Notes: a model not told the origin generated them from the letters alone. A stretch of DNA of 35,836 bases from an uncultured Clostridia bacterium (GCA_937907055.1 CALCTW010000050.1:1-35836); one strand, 5' to 3'. Numbered from the stretch's first letter, positions 8,121 through 17,184 are shown. Numbers and translations: made by a program.

Positions 8121-9086
8121 TCAGAAATCAATCACTTTCTCAAAAGCCGGTGTCGGCTGATGATCCCTTCCGAACAGGAGAGCCGTGCAGGGCCTACGGC
8201 AGCGGAAGTAATTGAGCCATGTCATGTCATCGCTGACACCCCAGAGCGTTACGCTCTCGATCAACTCGCTGTATTCACGCAGCAGAGCGAAATACCTGCC
8301 GTAGAATTCGGCATGTTTTTCGTGTTCTTCCCTGCTTATCTGATCGACCGGTGTCGGATCATCCATATCCGGCAGACCGATATCCAGCTCTGTGATCTGC
8401 AACGGAAGTCCTGCCGTCGCGTAATCATCGAAGGTACGCTTCAGATCATCGATCGTGATGAGTTTCGGACGAATATGCGCCTGCAGACCAAGCGCGTCGA
8501 TCACGCCCTCCTCTTTCATGCTCTTTGCCAACTGCAGAATATGAGCGCGCTTATGCGGAATGAACTCATTGTAATCATTCAGCACCAGTCTTTTTCCGGG
8601 CATCGTCTGTCGGGCCAGGCCATAGAAGAACCGGACATAGTCATCACCGAATTTCTGTTTGAAGACAGTGTCCCGCAAAAACTCATCCGGAGAATCACTG
8701 ACCACTTCATTGATGACATCCCAGCACGAAAGATCCGGGAAATGCCTGTTCATCAGGGTCATGTGTTCTGTGACACGTTCAAGGATCTGCTCTTTTGTCA
8801 TACCGGCAAAAACAGGTGCGTGATTCTGATTGTGCCACATCAGGGTATGCCCGCGCATTTCGATCCCGTTTTTCATCGCGAAAGCGTACATCTGACCTGC
8901 TTTTGAAAGATCATACTGTCCGTTTTCGCTGCACACGGACGCGTACTTCATTTCGTTTTCACAGGTCACTGTACTGAAGTGTTTACAGATGATATCCGAA
9001 ACACGCTGATATCCATAATATGAGATCGCGGCGCCGATCTTGAAATACGGCGCGTACACCTCTTTCAAACTCTTTGTTTCAGCCAT
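8121..9086 (-). CDS. GH10 endo-1,4-beta-xylanase, intracellular type
   Basis: A 321-residue glycoside hydrolase family 10 enzyme that cleaves beta-1,4 xylan or xylo-oligosaccharide chains with retention. The catalytic acid/base is Glu127 in WDVINEV and the nucleophile is Glu233 in ITELDI. GHTLMWHNQ (79-87) and NDYNE (170-174) are the usual subsite motifs. There is no signal peptide, membrane segment or carbohydrate-binding module. The bare catalytic domain is therefore expected to act in the cytoplasm on imported xylo-oligosaccharides. The start is fixed by AAGGAG about 8 bases upstream. It heads the operon containing holB, ricT, an LTD gene and lactate dehydrogenase, an odd placement for a catabolic enzyme. 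Confidence 0.93.
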   Translation of the reverse strand: MAETKSLKEVYAPYFKIGAAISYYGYQRVSDIICKHFSTVTCENEMKYASVCSENGQYDLSKAGQMYAFAMKNGIEMRGHTLMWHNQNHAPVFAGMTKEQILERVTEHMTLMNRHFPDLSCWDVINEVVSDSPDEFLRDTVFKQKFGDDYVRFFYGLARQTMPGKRLVLNDYNEFIPHKRAHILQLAKSMKEEGVIDALGLQAHIRPKLITIDDLKRTFDDYATAGLPLQITELDIGLPDMDDPTPVDQISREEHEKHAEFYGRYFALLREYSELIESVTLWGVSDDMTWLNYFRCRRPCTALLFGRDHQPTPAFEKVIDF

Positions 9087-9120
9087 TACGATTTCTCCTT
9101 GATCCTATTTGACCATGATA

Positions 9121-9149
9121 ATTGTACAATCAGTACGGTCTTTCGTCAA
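9121..9149 (-). promoter_or_regulatory. Promoter of the GH10-holB-ricT operon
   Basis: On the minus strand, -35 TTGACG (9144-9149) and -10 TACAAT (9121-9126) are separated by 17 bases. The -10 sits inside a small TTGTACAA palindrome. The start codon follows about 35 bases downstream. Confidence 0.7.
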
Positions 9150-9220
9150 GTACCGATACTTCTTGGTCACATTGATGACACAAGGTTTTTCTGTTTTTTT
9201 ACACAAACCTTTTACAAATA

Positions 9221-9252
9221 TGTTATAATATAAACAGGCTGATTTTGCCTGT
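9221..9252 (+). promoter_or_regulatory. Extended -10 promoter and leader hairpin of the ABC exporter operon
   Basis: TG-T-TATAAT at 9221-9229 is an extended -10 element with no good -35 in place. The predicted transcript start is followed at once by a 6-bp hairpin (ACAGGC 9234-9239 and GCCTGT 9247-9252). The promoter diverges from that of the xylanase operon. Confidence 0.6.
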
Positions 9253-9284
9253 ATGTACTGTAATAAATGTCTGCTGAGGTTTCT

Positions 9285-10208
9285 ATGCTGGAAGTATCCT
9301 CTATCAGTAAAAAATACGCGCGTTTTCAGGCGCTTGACCGGGTCTCCTTCACCGTTCCGAAGGGACAGATCCTCGGGCTTCTCGGTCAGAACGGTGCCGG
9401 TAAAACAACCACGCTCAATATCCTGACCGGTTGTCTCGCCCCGGACGGTGGTTCCGTAAACATCAATGGCTTTGATCTGCTGGAGGATCATCGTCAGGCA
9501 AAACGGAATATCGGTTATCTCCCCGAAGCAGCGCCCTTATATGATGAGATGACGGTCCGTGAATATCTTCGCTTCGTATGCTCTCTTCGTGAAGTCGTAA
9601 AGTCCGAGATCCCGGATCATATTCAATAGATCTGCGTCCAGACGGGCCTTTCCGACATTCAGGATCGGATCATCGGTCACCTTTCAAAGGGTCTTCGACA
9701 GCGCGTCGGGCTCGCGCAGGCGTTATGCGGTCTTCCGTAGATCATTGTACTGGATGAACCCACAGCCGGTCTCGACCCTGCCCAGACAGCAGAATTCCGC
9801 CAACTGGTGCAGGAGCTTTCAGGAAAGCATACTGTCATCTTTTCTTCGCATATGCTTTCTGAAGTCCAGGCTGTCTGTGATCGCGTATTGATCCTGCATC
9901 ATGGAAAAATGATCTATGACAGCGATAATCAACTCAAATCCGATACCCAGGTCCGGTTGCGCGCGACGATCTCCATGGGAAGCACACGTCTCATGCCGGC
10001 CCTTCGCGGTCTTGAGGGTCTCATCTCCGCGGAAGAGCTCCACGGCGGCACTCCCGGTCTCACCGAAGTCGTGCTGACGGCGCTGCCGGACGCGCAGATC
10101 GAACGCAAACTTTTTGATCTTCTGTGCCGTCTGAACGCTCCGCTTCTTCGTCTTGCTCCCATTGAAACATCCCTTGAGTCCGTCTTCCTTCAGGCCACCC
10201 GAGCCTGA
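9285..10208 (+). CDS. Gliding-type ABC transporter ATPase with two in-frame TAG codons
   Basis: ATP-binding subunit of a GldA/CcmA-type ABC exporter, 307 codons including two internal TAG codons (codon 115 at 9627-9629 and codon 152 at 9738-9740). Everything else is intact: Walker A GQNGAGKTT, ABC signature LSKGLRQRVGLAQAL, Walker B IIVLDEPTAGLDP, and the H-loop SSHMLSE. The frame is continuous through both TAGs, with no insertion or deletion and no TAA or TGA. The second TAG lies just before Walker B (GLP-x-IIVLDEP), where relatives commonly carry Glu or another polar residue. ATG at 9285 is preferred over 9267 because GAGG precedes it. Either UAG is decoded, or this is a recent nonsense allele. 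Conventional annotation would give two fragments, 9285-9629 and 9807-10208. Confidence 0.85.
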
Positions 10209-10243
10209 ACCCGCTTCATCATTTACAACGCTTGGAGATACGC

Positions 10244-10948
10244 ATGATCGTTATATTTAAACGCGAACTCGCTTCATATTTCCGCACACCGGTCGGTTAT
10301 GTTTTTACCGGGGTCTTTCTTCTTTTAAGCGGCATCTGCTTTGCCGTCAGCAATCTCGCCCAGTATTCCTGCGATATGTTGACAACGCTCAATTTCATGA
10401 GCTACATCTGGATGCTCCTCTGCCCTGTGCTGGTCATGCGCCTGATCGCCGGGGAGAGAGCGAAGAAGACAGATTCGCTCATGTACTCTTCCCCCTGCTC
10501 CATGACCGCGATCGTCCTCGCGAAGTATTTTGCTGCCGCTGTGGTCATGCTGATCTCGGTGGCCATCACCTTCATTTATCCGCTTATTCTCGCCCTGTGG
10601 GGAACACTTTATCTCCCTGAAACATGCGTAGGCTATCTCGGTTTCATTCTGCAGGGCGCCGCCTTTATCGCGTTCGATCTGCTGCTAAGCTCCTTTACCC
10701 GTTCTCAGGTCACCTGTACTGTCATCTGTATGGGTGCCAATCTTCTGCTCTGGTTGGCCGATCTGCTCACCGGAACCGCCGGCTTCCTCGGCACTGTCCT
10801 CTCTTTCTTTAATTTGTATAATCGCCTGACGCCTTTTACACAGGGCATTCTCAATTACGCTTCTGTCCTTTTCTACGTGATCTTTACCGCGGTCTCTCTC
10901 TTTATTACGGTAAGAGTCCTTGACGCGCGCAGATGGAGCAACACATGA
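10244..10948 (+). CDS. ABC-2 type permease of the gliding-type exporter
   Basis: A 234-residue membrane subunit with six hydrophobic segments, of the GldF/ABC-2 type, opening with IFKRELASYFRTPVGYV, a recognisable family start. It pairs with the preceding ATPase and the following GldG-like protein. ATG at 10244 follows a TTGGAGA ribosome site; an in-frame TTG at 10232 is not used because the ribosome site would overlap it. Its TGA overlaps the next ATG (ATGA), indicating translational coupling. This permease is intact, which argues that the system remains under selection despite the TAG codons in its ATPase gene. Confidence 0.85.
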   Translation: MIVIFKRELASYFRTPVGYVFTGVFLLLSGICFAVSNLAQYSCDMLTTLNFMSYIWMLLCPVLVMRLIAGERAKKTDSLMYSSPCSMTAIVLAKYFAAAVVMLISVAITFIYPLILALWGTLYLPETCVGYLGFILQGAAFIAFDLLLSSFTRSQVTCTVICMGANLLLWLADLLTGTAGFLGTVLSFFNLYNRLTPFTQGILNYASVLFYVIFTAVSLFITVRVLDARRWSNT

Positions 10949-12444
10949 AGAACGAAAGATTCTCTGTCAAAAACAAAGTTAAAAATAGAAAAAAGCGTTT
11001 TTCTCCCCGTCTTCGCCACGGGATCGGTGCCGCATTGATGATCCTGATCGTTATCTCTCTTGCGGTCCTCATCATCTACACAGCGGATCATGTCGAATCA
11101 TCAATGGCGCTCGACACAGATCTTTCTTTCAACGGCGCCACGATCCAGTCCGCCCTGACAGAAAGTATTCTTCATGATCTCGATCGTGATGTACAGATCT
11201 GGCTGATCGTATCCGGCACCTCGGACTATGATGCTTACTATGGTCAGAGCGACGCGATCGAAGGTCTTCTGAAGCGTTATACCACCCTTACACCGCACAT
11301 CCGTTATCAGCGCACCGCGCTCGTTTCCAATCCCACGCTCGCGACCCGTTACATGGATTCCTTAGGCGAAACACCCGTATCCGAAGACTGTGTGCTTATC
11401 TATTGTATGGATACAGGCCGCGCCCGTGTTGTTGAAGGGTCTGACTTTTACTCCACTACATTGGATGCAAACTACAATTACACATACCGCATCCAATACG
11501 AAAAAGTCCTCACCGAAGCGATCTGTTCCGTAACCGGAGACGACCTCCCCGTGTTGCAGATCCTGAGCGGACATGGTGAACTGACTGAAAAAGATCTCGC
11601 CGCTATGACAAACGCGCTGAAGGACGCGAACTGGGACATCCGCACGGTCTCCCTTCGTAAGGACACCCTTGATCCCGATCAGATGCTCTTTATCCTTTCT
11701 CCTCAGTATGACCTCACCGATGAAGAACTGCTTCTGCTTGAGGAATTCGCTTCCATGGGCGGTAATTTCTTTATTGGCTGCGACTACACGGATCCCCTTG
11801 ACCTGCCCAACTTCAACACATTGCTTCTTGCCTACGGCGTAAAACCGTTCAAAGGGATCGTGATCGCGGATCAGGCCGCGCCTGCCTACAGCTATTATCA
11901 GGAGCGTTACTATCTGATGCCCTACCTGATGCAAACCGAAGTAACCGCCCCGCTTCTTGCAGCAAATGAGAATATTTATCTTGCCGCGGGGGCTCGCGCC
12001 TTTCAGCAGGCCGCGCTTCTCAACGGCACTGTATCCGTGGAACCCGTTCTTCGTACGGATCTTGCTTATATCCGGGATACGACAGACGGAATTGATTCCA
12101 TCGAAAAGCAGCCCAATGAGATCTCCGGCTGTTTTGATATTGCTCTGCTCTCCACGCGTATCACTTCAACCGGAGATCGCAGCCATGCCTTTATCACCGG
12201 CAATACCAGTATGTTCACTTCCGAATGGGTCCAGAAGCAGACATCCGCTGTCCCGCTCTTGCGGAATATCGTCAAGTATCTGCAGGGTTCTTCCTCGATC
12301 GATCTCGAGATCCCTTCCATTCCCTTGACACGTGACGGTATCCGCCTGCAGGATCTCACGGTTCCCGTGATCCTGACCGCTTCACTTCCCCTGCTTGTTC
12401 TTGCGATCGCTTTCTTCATCCTCATTCCGCGCAAGCGCCATTAA
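10945..12444 (+). CDS. GldG-like ABC exporter auxiliary protein
   Basis: A 499-residue protein of the GldG/ABC-type uncharacterised transport family. A basic N-terminus (KNKVKNRKKRF) precedes a membrane segment at about residues 32-52. A large extracytoplasmic domain follows (IQIWLIVSG-like beta strand, HGELTEKDL, LFILSPQYDLTDEE), and a second membrane segment lies near the C-terminus (VPVILTASLPLLVLAIAFFI) with a basic end. This N-in/C-in topology is typical. In Bacteroidota GldA, GldF and GldG act in gliding motility; in non-gliding Bacillota the exported substrate is unknown. ATG at 10945 is chosen because GGAG lies 8 bases upstream and it couples to the permease stop. Confidence 0.85.
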   Translation: MKNERFSVKNKVKNRKKRFSPRLRHGIGAALMILIVISLAVLIIYTADHVESSMALDTDLSFNGATIQSALTESILHDLDRDVQIWLIVSGTSDYDAYYGQSDAIEGLLKRYTTLTPHIRYQRTALVSNPTLATRYMDSLGETPVSEDCVLIYCMDTGRARVVEGSDFYSTTLDANYNYTYRIQYEKVLTEAICSVTGDDLPVLQILSGHGELTEKDLAAMTNALKDANWDIRTVSLRKDTLDPDQMLFILSPQYDLTDEELLLLEEFASMGGNFFIGCDYTDPLDLPNFNTLLLAYGVKPFKGIVIADQAAPAYSYYQERYYLMPYLMQTEVTAPLLAANENIYLAAGARAFQQAALLNGTVSVEPVLRTDLAYIRDTTDGIDSIEKQPNEISGCFDIALLSTRITSTGDRSHAFITGNTSMFTSEWVQKQTSAVPLLRNIVKYLQGSSSIDLEIPSIPLTRDGIRLQDLTVPVILTASLPLLVLAIAFFILIPRKRH

Positions 12445-12457
12445 CGAAAGGTCCGCA

Positions 12458-13957
12458 ATGAAAGAAGTCAATCACAGTCAAAGAAAACAGAAACCCAAAT
12501 TTCTTCTGCCCCTCGTTCTCATCGTCACGCTCATTCTGATCGCTCTTGCCTGTTTTCTTCTTATCCGGTCCGGCAAACAGCCTTCTCCTCCCATACCCGT
12601 CGAGGCGGCTGATACAGATAATGTTCTGTTCTCCTGCAACAGTGAACAGCTGTTCTCCGTCATGATCACGCCGCGCGGCCAAGAGCCCTATACTCTGGCC
12701 TGGCATGACGGGATTTTTTCTCTGGAAGGCGATGAAAACTTCCCCCTTCGTCAGGCGCTGCTGAGCGATCTTTCCGTTTACGCCACCTATATCGAACCGC
12801 TCGATAAACTGATCGATCTTTCGGAAAGCGTTACTGATCCAGACGGGCATACCCTTTCACGCGCGGACTTCGGTCTGCAGCCTGCTGCTTACAGCGTTCT
12901 CATCCGCGCGACAGACGGAAACAGCATCACACTGTATTTCGGCGATTATTTCGAGGATGGTGCCTTTATCCGCTATTATATGGCAACAGACCATGACGAT
13001 ATCATCTATATCGTCTCCTCTGATCTTTACGATTCATTTGCCTATAACAGAAATATGCTTCATACAGTCGAAAAGCCAGCAGTTGATTCCTCCCTGTTCG
13101 ATGCAGTCTCTGTCACTGGAGAAAAAGATCTTGCCCTTACCCGTATCGGGGATTACTGGTATGTAACAAAGCAATCTCCCTACCCTGCCAATGAAGAGAT
13201 CGTCCTCAATTTCCTTGAACGGGCAGATAATCTGCGTTTCTCCTCCTGGGTCGGAGCAGCCGATGAACTGGACCTTTCCGAGTTCGGTCTTGAAGAACCG
13301 CGTTTCAGTGTGTCCTTCCATTACGCCGACACACTTGTTGAAGGTTATGATGAGCATGATCAGTTCGTATCCGCTGTCGTTCCGGGTAAAACGCAGACCT
13401 TTCTCATCGGTAAGGATGCTTCCGCGACCGAAAACATCAGTTTCTACTGTCTCTATGAGGGCCATGTCTACATCGGCACCTATTTCACATTCGGTTTCCT
13501 AATGTTTATCACACCGGAAGATCTTTATCTCCGGAATCCCGTTTCCTATGCCTCGAACGCGATCGAACAGGTCTCGTTTACAGATAAGGCCGGCACAGCC
13601 ACCTATGATATCGAATTGATCGAAAGTATTCTGCAAAACGGCCAACTTGAGACCGACCCTGAGACCGGTGAACAGATCTACACACTCTCTGTCAGACGGG
13701 ATCAGGACCCCGTTGACACAGAAACGTTTCTTGTCTGGTACAACCGCCTTACACAACTCAGCGCTTCAGGTCTGCTTCCCGATTCGTATGTTCCCGAAGG
13801 CGAGACGTTGTATACGATCACACTTCGCTTTAACAACAACACACGTGTCATTCGTTTTTATCAATATGACACGCTGCACCTCGCCATCTCTGTAGACGGC
13901 ACCTGCCTTTTCTATCTGCCGGCTTCTCTTATTGAAAACCTGCCGCCCCTTCCCTGA
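12458..13957 (+). CDS. DUF4340 domain membrane-anchored protein
   Basis: A 499-residue protein with one N-terminal membrane anchor (about residues 15-36, LLPLVLIVTLILIALACFLL) and a long extracytoplasmic part made of repeated beta-rich DUF4340-type units. The units recur as FSCNSEQLFSVMIT, LSEFGLEEPRFSVSF and the LTRIGDYWYVTKQ strand. DUF4340 proteins regularly follow GldG-like genes in this exporter cluster and probably work with it at the outer face of the membrane. GAAAGG precedes the ATG at 12458, 13 bases after the GldG-like stop. The gene ends just before a strong terminator shared with the convergent L,D-transpeptidase gene. Biochemical role unknown. Confidence 0.8.
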   Translation: MKEVNHSQRKQKPKFLLPLVLIVTLILIALACFLLIRSGKQPSPPIPVEAADTDNVLFSCNSEQLFSVMITPRGQEPYTLAWHDGIFSLEGDENFPLRQALLSDLSVYATYIEPLDKLIDLSESVTDPDGHTLSRADFGLQPAAYSVLIRATDGNSITLYFGDYFEDGAFIRYYMATDHDDIIYIVSSDLYDSFAYNRNMLHTVEKPAVDSSLFDAVSVTGEKDLALTRIGDYWYVTKQSPYPANEEIVLNFLERADNLRFSSWVGAADELDLSEFGLEEPRFSVSFHYADTLVEGYDEHDQFVSAVVPGKTQTFLIGKDASATENISFYCLYEGHVYIGTYFTFGFLMFITPEDLYLRNPVSYASNAIEQVSFTDKAGTATYDIELIESILQNGQLETDPETGEQIYTLSVRRDQDPVDTETFLVWYNRLTQLSASGLLPDSYVPEGETLYTITLRFNNNTRVIRFYQYDTLHLAISVDGTCLFYLPASLIENLPPLP

Positions 13958-13970
13958 TACATATCTGCAA

Positions 13971-14013
13971 CAAAGCGCCCTGCCGGACCATTCCGGTCCG
14001 ACAGGGCGCTTTG
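13971..14013. terminator. Bidirectional intrinsic terminator between convergent operons
   Basis: A 19-bp near-perfect inverted repeat (13971-13989 and 13995-14013, one mismatch, 5-base loop) with a CAAAGCGCCCTG/CAGGGCGCTTTG outer stem, followed by TTTTG on the plus strand. It serves the plus-strand exporter operon and the minus-strand dxs-to-transpeptidase operon. Confidence 0.9.
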
Positions 14014-14028
14014 TTTTGTTATGATACA

Positions 14029-15225
14029 TTACTGTGCTGTTCTGTCGAAGTATTCCTGTCTCAGTTCAGTCAGCAGAGGATTATGATCTCCGCCGGGGAG
14101 ATACTGTTCGTTGATCTCATCGATCGCAGCCTTGCGCATCGCGGGAGCGCAGAAAGGACAATACTTCAGTTTATTGAAGGGAACGTTCTCAAGTTCTCCG
14201 TAGTTAAATGGAGTAAGTGTGATATTCGTGGCTGAATAGCAGGTTTCTTCCGAATGATAATAACTGCCGCCCTTGGGGTTGTAATACAGCGTCAGATCAT
14301 CGGAAGGATACGCGATCTGTCTGCCCTGCCAGTCTTCCCAGATCACAAGCTTTACATTGCTCTTATTTCCGGAAACCTTGTTCCAGATCCAGGACATGTT
14401 CACGCCTTCGGGAGTACGTTTTCTCTGTACGCGAATGCATCCATGGCTGGCTTTGGTGCCCAGCTTCGCTTCACATGTGGAATAATCCTTGCTTCCATCC
14501 CTGTATGTGACAGAAGGCACCTCATGCAGCAGATCGCCTTTATTGAAGCGGATCGCTTTATCGCAGAACATGTTATCGCTCTTAAACCCGCCCACCTTGC
14601 TCTTCAGCAGAAATTCTCCGCTCCGGGTCTCGTTATAGGGCTGGTACTTCTCGCCGTTCCAGACGACCTTTCCCGTAGAAACGACCAGTGTACTGTAAAG
14701 CTTCCCTTCCATGAAAATATACAGCCGCTGTGTCAGCTTATCGATCACGATTCCCCAGGTCTGATCCGGTTTCACGGTCTTCAGCCATGAAGTGCGTACA
14801 TACCCCTGCACCAGCACATTCCACGCCGGCACAGATGTACCCGCGAAGGAAGAAGAATAGCATTCGACCAGCGTCCACCCATTGCCCGCGTTTTCGATCA
14901 CCCTGACAGCCTGACTCAGGCAGGTCACGACGCCCACAGGCATACTGTTTTCATCGGGGTCGGCATAAAGATAGATCTGTTCGGTCTCAGCGTTCTTTTT
15001 CCCGTTGTCCACTACCGTCACAGGGCTGATCAGCATATCCCACACAGCCTCTTCATCCGTGATATCCATCGGCAGTGTCCAGTAATCTCCTTGGCTCCCC
15101 GTATCCGCGTATGGGCTCCCGTACGACGGTGTAAAAACTGCACCGTTTTCTTCGGCAAGGGAAGGTCCAGTACATACGCAAAGCAAAACGAGCATCCACA
15201 AAATCAGACTTTTTACTTTTTTCAT
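14029..15225 (-). CDS. Secreted L,D-transpeptidase (YkuD) with SH3-like domain
   Basis: A 398-residue envelope protein. It has a signal peptide (residues 1-24), an SH3-like module at about 82-150 (LYADPDENSMPVGVV to VQGYVRTSWLKTV), then a YkuD L,D-transpeptidase domain at about 155-305. The catalytic motif is SHGCIRV, with His261 and the nucleophile Cys263. The enzyme is expected to make 3-3 cross-links in peptidoglycan or attach proteins to it. A C-terminal tail (about 320-375) contains YYHSEETCYS and later YCPFCAP, a three-cysteine/one-histidine pattern that may bind metal. It is the last gene of the minus-strand run from dxs and is followed by the shared terminator. Confidence 0.87.
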   Translation of the reverse strand: MKKVKSLILWMLVLLCVCTGPSLAEENGAVFTPSYGSPYADTGSQGDYWTLPMDITDEEAVWDMLISPVTVVDNGKKNAETEQIYLYADPDENSMPVGVVTCLSQAVRVIENAGNGWTLVECYSSSFAGTSVPAWNVLVQGYVRTSWLKTVKPDQTWGIVIDKLTQRLYIFMEGKLYSTLVVSTGKVVWNGEKYQPYNETRSGEFLLKSKVGGFKSDNMFCDKAIRFNKGDLLHEVPSVTYRDGSKDYSTCEAKLGTKASHGCIRVQRKRTPEGVNMSWIWNKVSGNKSNVKLVIWEDWQGRQIAYPSDDLTLYYNPKGGSYYHSEETCYSATNITLTPFNYGELENVPFNKLKYCPFCAPAMRKAAIDEINEQYLPGGDHNPLLTELRQEYFDRTAQ

Positions 15226-15250
15226 TCTTTTCTCCGCATCCTGAATGCTG

Positions 15251-16624
15251 TTATGACGGGATCGAAGGCTTCGGTTCCCGTTTCAGACGCATCCAGTTTC
15301 CTTTAAAGTAGTATACAATAAAAGCCGTTCCAGTCAGGCACCAGCTGATCACATAAATGATACTGACAGCCATGATGGTGTGCCAATGCGGCACCACGAA
15401 CGCCATCCAGATGATACGAAGAACACAGGTGCCCAGCATTGTCATGATCATGGGGCGCAGCGTGTCTCCGGTTCCACGGAACGTGCCGCCCAGTACTTCC
15501 ACGAAGCTCCACACAAAGTAATAGGGCACAAAATAGCTCATGATCTCAATGGCGTCGAGGATCGTCTGTTCATCACGGATGAAAGTGTGGTACGCGGGAT
15601 AAGCCACCAGCATCAGCGTCGCGCTCAGAATGACCGTTGTGATCAGCGCTATGATCATACAGATACGGATTGCCTTCTTCATTCTGTCGATCTTGCCTGC
15701 CCCGTAGCATTGTCCGACAAAGGCGCAGATGGCAACGCCGAAAGCGTTGCTGACAGACCAGTAAAAGCCGTCCAGCTTTCCCGTCGCCGTCCAGCTGGTC
15801 ACCATTGTATGATCAAAGGTATTCACGGCGCTTTGAATGATCAGGTTACTGATGGAATACATGGATCCCTGAATACCAGCCGGAAGACCGATCCGCAGGA
15901 TCCCTCTGAACATGCTTTTATCAAAACGCAGTTTCTTGATCTGCACACGATGCGGTCCCTGTACACGGAAGAGATAAGAAGCAGCCAGCAGCACGCACAG
16001 CGTCATGCTGATCACGCTGGCCCAGGCCGCGCCGGCGACTTCCATTTTCAGCGCGCCGACAAACAAAAGGTCAAGGCAGATATTAGTGACGCAGCTGCAG
16101 ATCAGATAGATCAGCGGGCGTCCGCTGTCACCGACACCCTGAAGCGTACCCTGAAAAAGATTGTACATCAGAAGTGGTATCGCGCCTACCAGATAGATCC
16201 TCAGATAGGTCGTACTGTCCGCTTCAAAAGTCGCGGGGTTGCCGACCATCTTCAGCAAAGCCGGCGTAGCGAAATATCCGCAAACCGTGATCAGAAGACC
16301 GATGCCAAGGCAGAAAATGATCGCCGTATGCAGAGTCTTGCTGACACCGTCATGATCACCGGCGCCGTACTTCTGCGAGATCAGCACAGTCGCGCCGCCG
16401 TTCAAACCGTTAAAGAAACCAATGATCACATTCGTGATCGCCGCGCAGCTTCCGCCCACAGCGCCAAGCGCGTCATCGTTGACAAATCTGCCGAGGATCA
16501 GCGCGTCTGCCGTATTATAAAGCTGCTGAAAAAGCAGACCCAATAATATCGGAAAGAAGAAACGCAGAAGTTTCCTCCAGACAACGCCTTCTGTCAAATC
16601 GTTTTTGCCCGAAAGTAAGCGCAT
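15251..16624 (-). CDS. MATE family multidrug/Na+ antiporter
   Basis: A 457-residue polytopic protein of the multidrug and toxin extrusion family (NorM/DinF-like), with about twelve membrane helices in two pseudo-symmetric halves. The N-terminal hallmark is FFFPILLGLLFQQLYNTADALILGRFV, followed by GAVGGSCAAITNVIIGFFNGLNGGATVLISQ, and the second half begins around LRIGLPAGIQGSMYSISNLI. It would expel cationic compounds using a Na+ or H+ gradient. It follows scpB by 14 bases and is probably in the same transcript. The link to chromosome condensation genes looks positional rather than functional. Confidence 0.88.
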   Translation of the reverse strand: MRLLSGKNDLTEGVVWRKLLRFFFPILLGLLFQQLYNTADALILGRFVNDDALGAVGGSCAAITNVIIGFFNGLNGGATVLISQKYGAGDHDGVSKTLHTAIIFCLGIGLLITVCGYFATPALLKMVGNPATFEADSTTYLRIYLVGAIPLLMYNLFQGTLQGVGDSGRPLIYLICSCVTNICLDLLFVGALKMEVAGAAWASVISMTLCVLLAASYLFRVQGPHRVQIKKLRFDKSMFRGILRIGLPAGIQGSMYSISNLIIQSAVNTFDHTMVTSWTATGKLDGFYWSVSNAFGVAICAFVGQCYGAGKIDRMKKAIRICMIIALITTVILSATLMLVAYPAYHTFIRDEQTILDAIEIMSYFVPYYFVWSFVEVLGGTFRGTGDTLRPMIMTMLGTCVLRIIWMAFVVPHWHTIMAVSIIYVISWCLTGTAFIVYYFKGNWMRLKREPKPSIPS

Positions 16625-16638
16625 AATCTTTATCCTTC

Positions 16639-17184
16639 TTATGGGACGAGCGTTTCAGTCTCGTCTTCGTTTTCGGTATCAGGCGGCTTCGGAAGATCAT
16701 CCAGGCTTCTTAATCCAAAGTGTGAAAGGAAAGTATCCGTCGTACCGTATAAAATCGGATGACCGATCGTATCCTTTCGTCCCACTTCCTCGATCAGATT
16801 CTTATTCACAAGGGATTGCACGCTGTAATCGCACTTGACGCCGCGGATCTGCTCAATCTCCAGTTTGGTCACAGGCTGCTTATAGGCAACGATGGAGAGC
16901 GTCTCCATCGCGCTCTGGGAAAGAGATTGCTTCTGGATGGGCTGAAGCAGCCGCTCCACATATTCCGCGTATTCCGGGCGGGTAGACAATTGCACATGCG
17001 TACCGAAGCGTTTCAGGCATATACCGCGCATATGATAGCTATAATCGCTCTCCAACGCGTCCAGCGCCTGCCTGATGGTATTTTCGTCCACTTCCAAAGC
17101 ACGCTGCAAGTCAAGCACATCCACAGGCTCTCCGGCTACAAAAAGGATGGCTTCAATTACGTGAGCAGTCTCATTGATATCCAT
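16639..17184 (-). CDS. scpB: Segregation and condensation protein B
   Basis: A 181-residue winged-helix kleisin-associated subunit of the SMC-ScpA-ScpB condensin, which organises and segregates the chromosome. The conserved core is EAILFVAGEPV near the N-terminus, then SQSAMETLSIVAYKQPVTKLEIEQIRGV and the YGTTDTFLSHFGL end of the second winged helix. A short acidic tail ends the protein. It overlaps scpA by 14 bases, the usual coupled arrangement. Confidence 0.95.
   Translation of the reverse strand: MDINETAHVIEAILFVAGEPVDVLDLQRALEVDENTIRQALDALESDYSYHMRGICLKRFGTHVQLSTRPEYAEYVERLLQPIQKQSLSQSAMETLSIVAYKQPVTKLEIEQIRGVKCDYSVQSLVNKNLIEEVGRKDTIGHPILYGTTDTFLSHFGLRSLDDLPKPPDTENEDETETLVP

Noticed and set aside
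9267..10208. Treating the ABC ATPase as an ordinary pseudogene
   Set aside because: There are no frameshifts, no other stop types and no motif damage, and the partner genes are intact. It cannot be fully excluded, so the alternative is kept in the findings.
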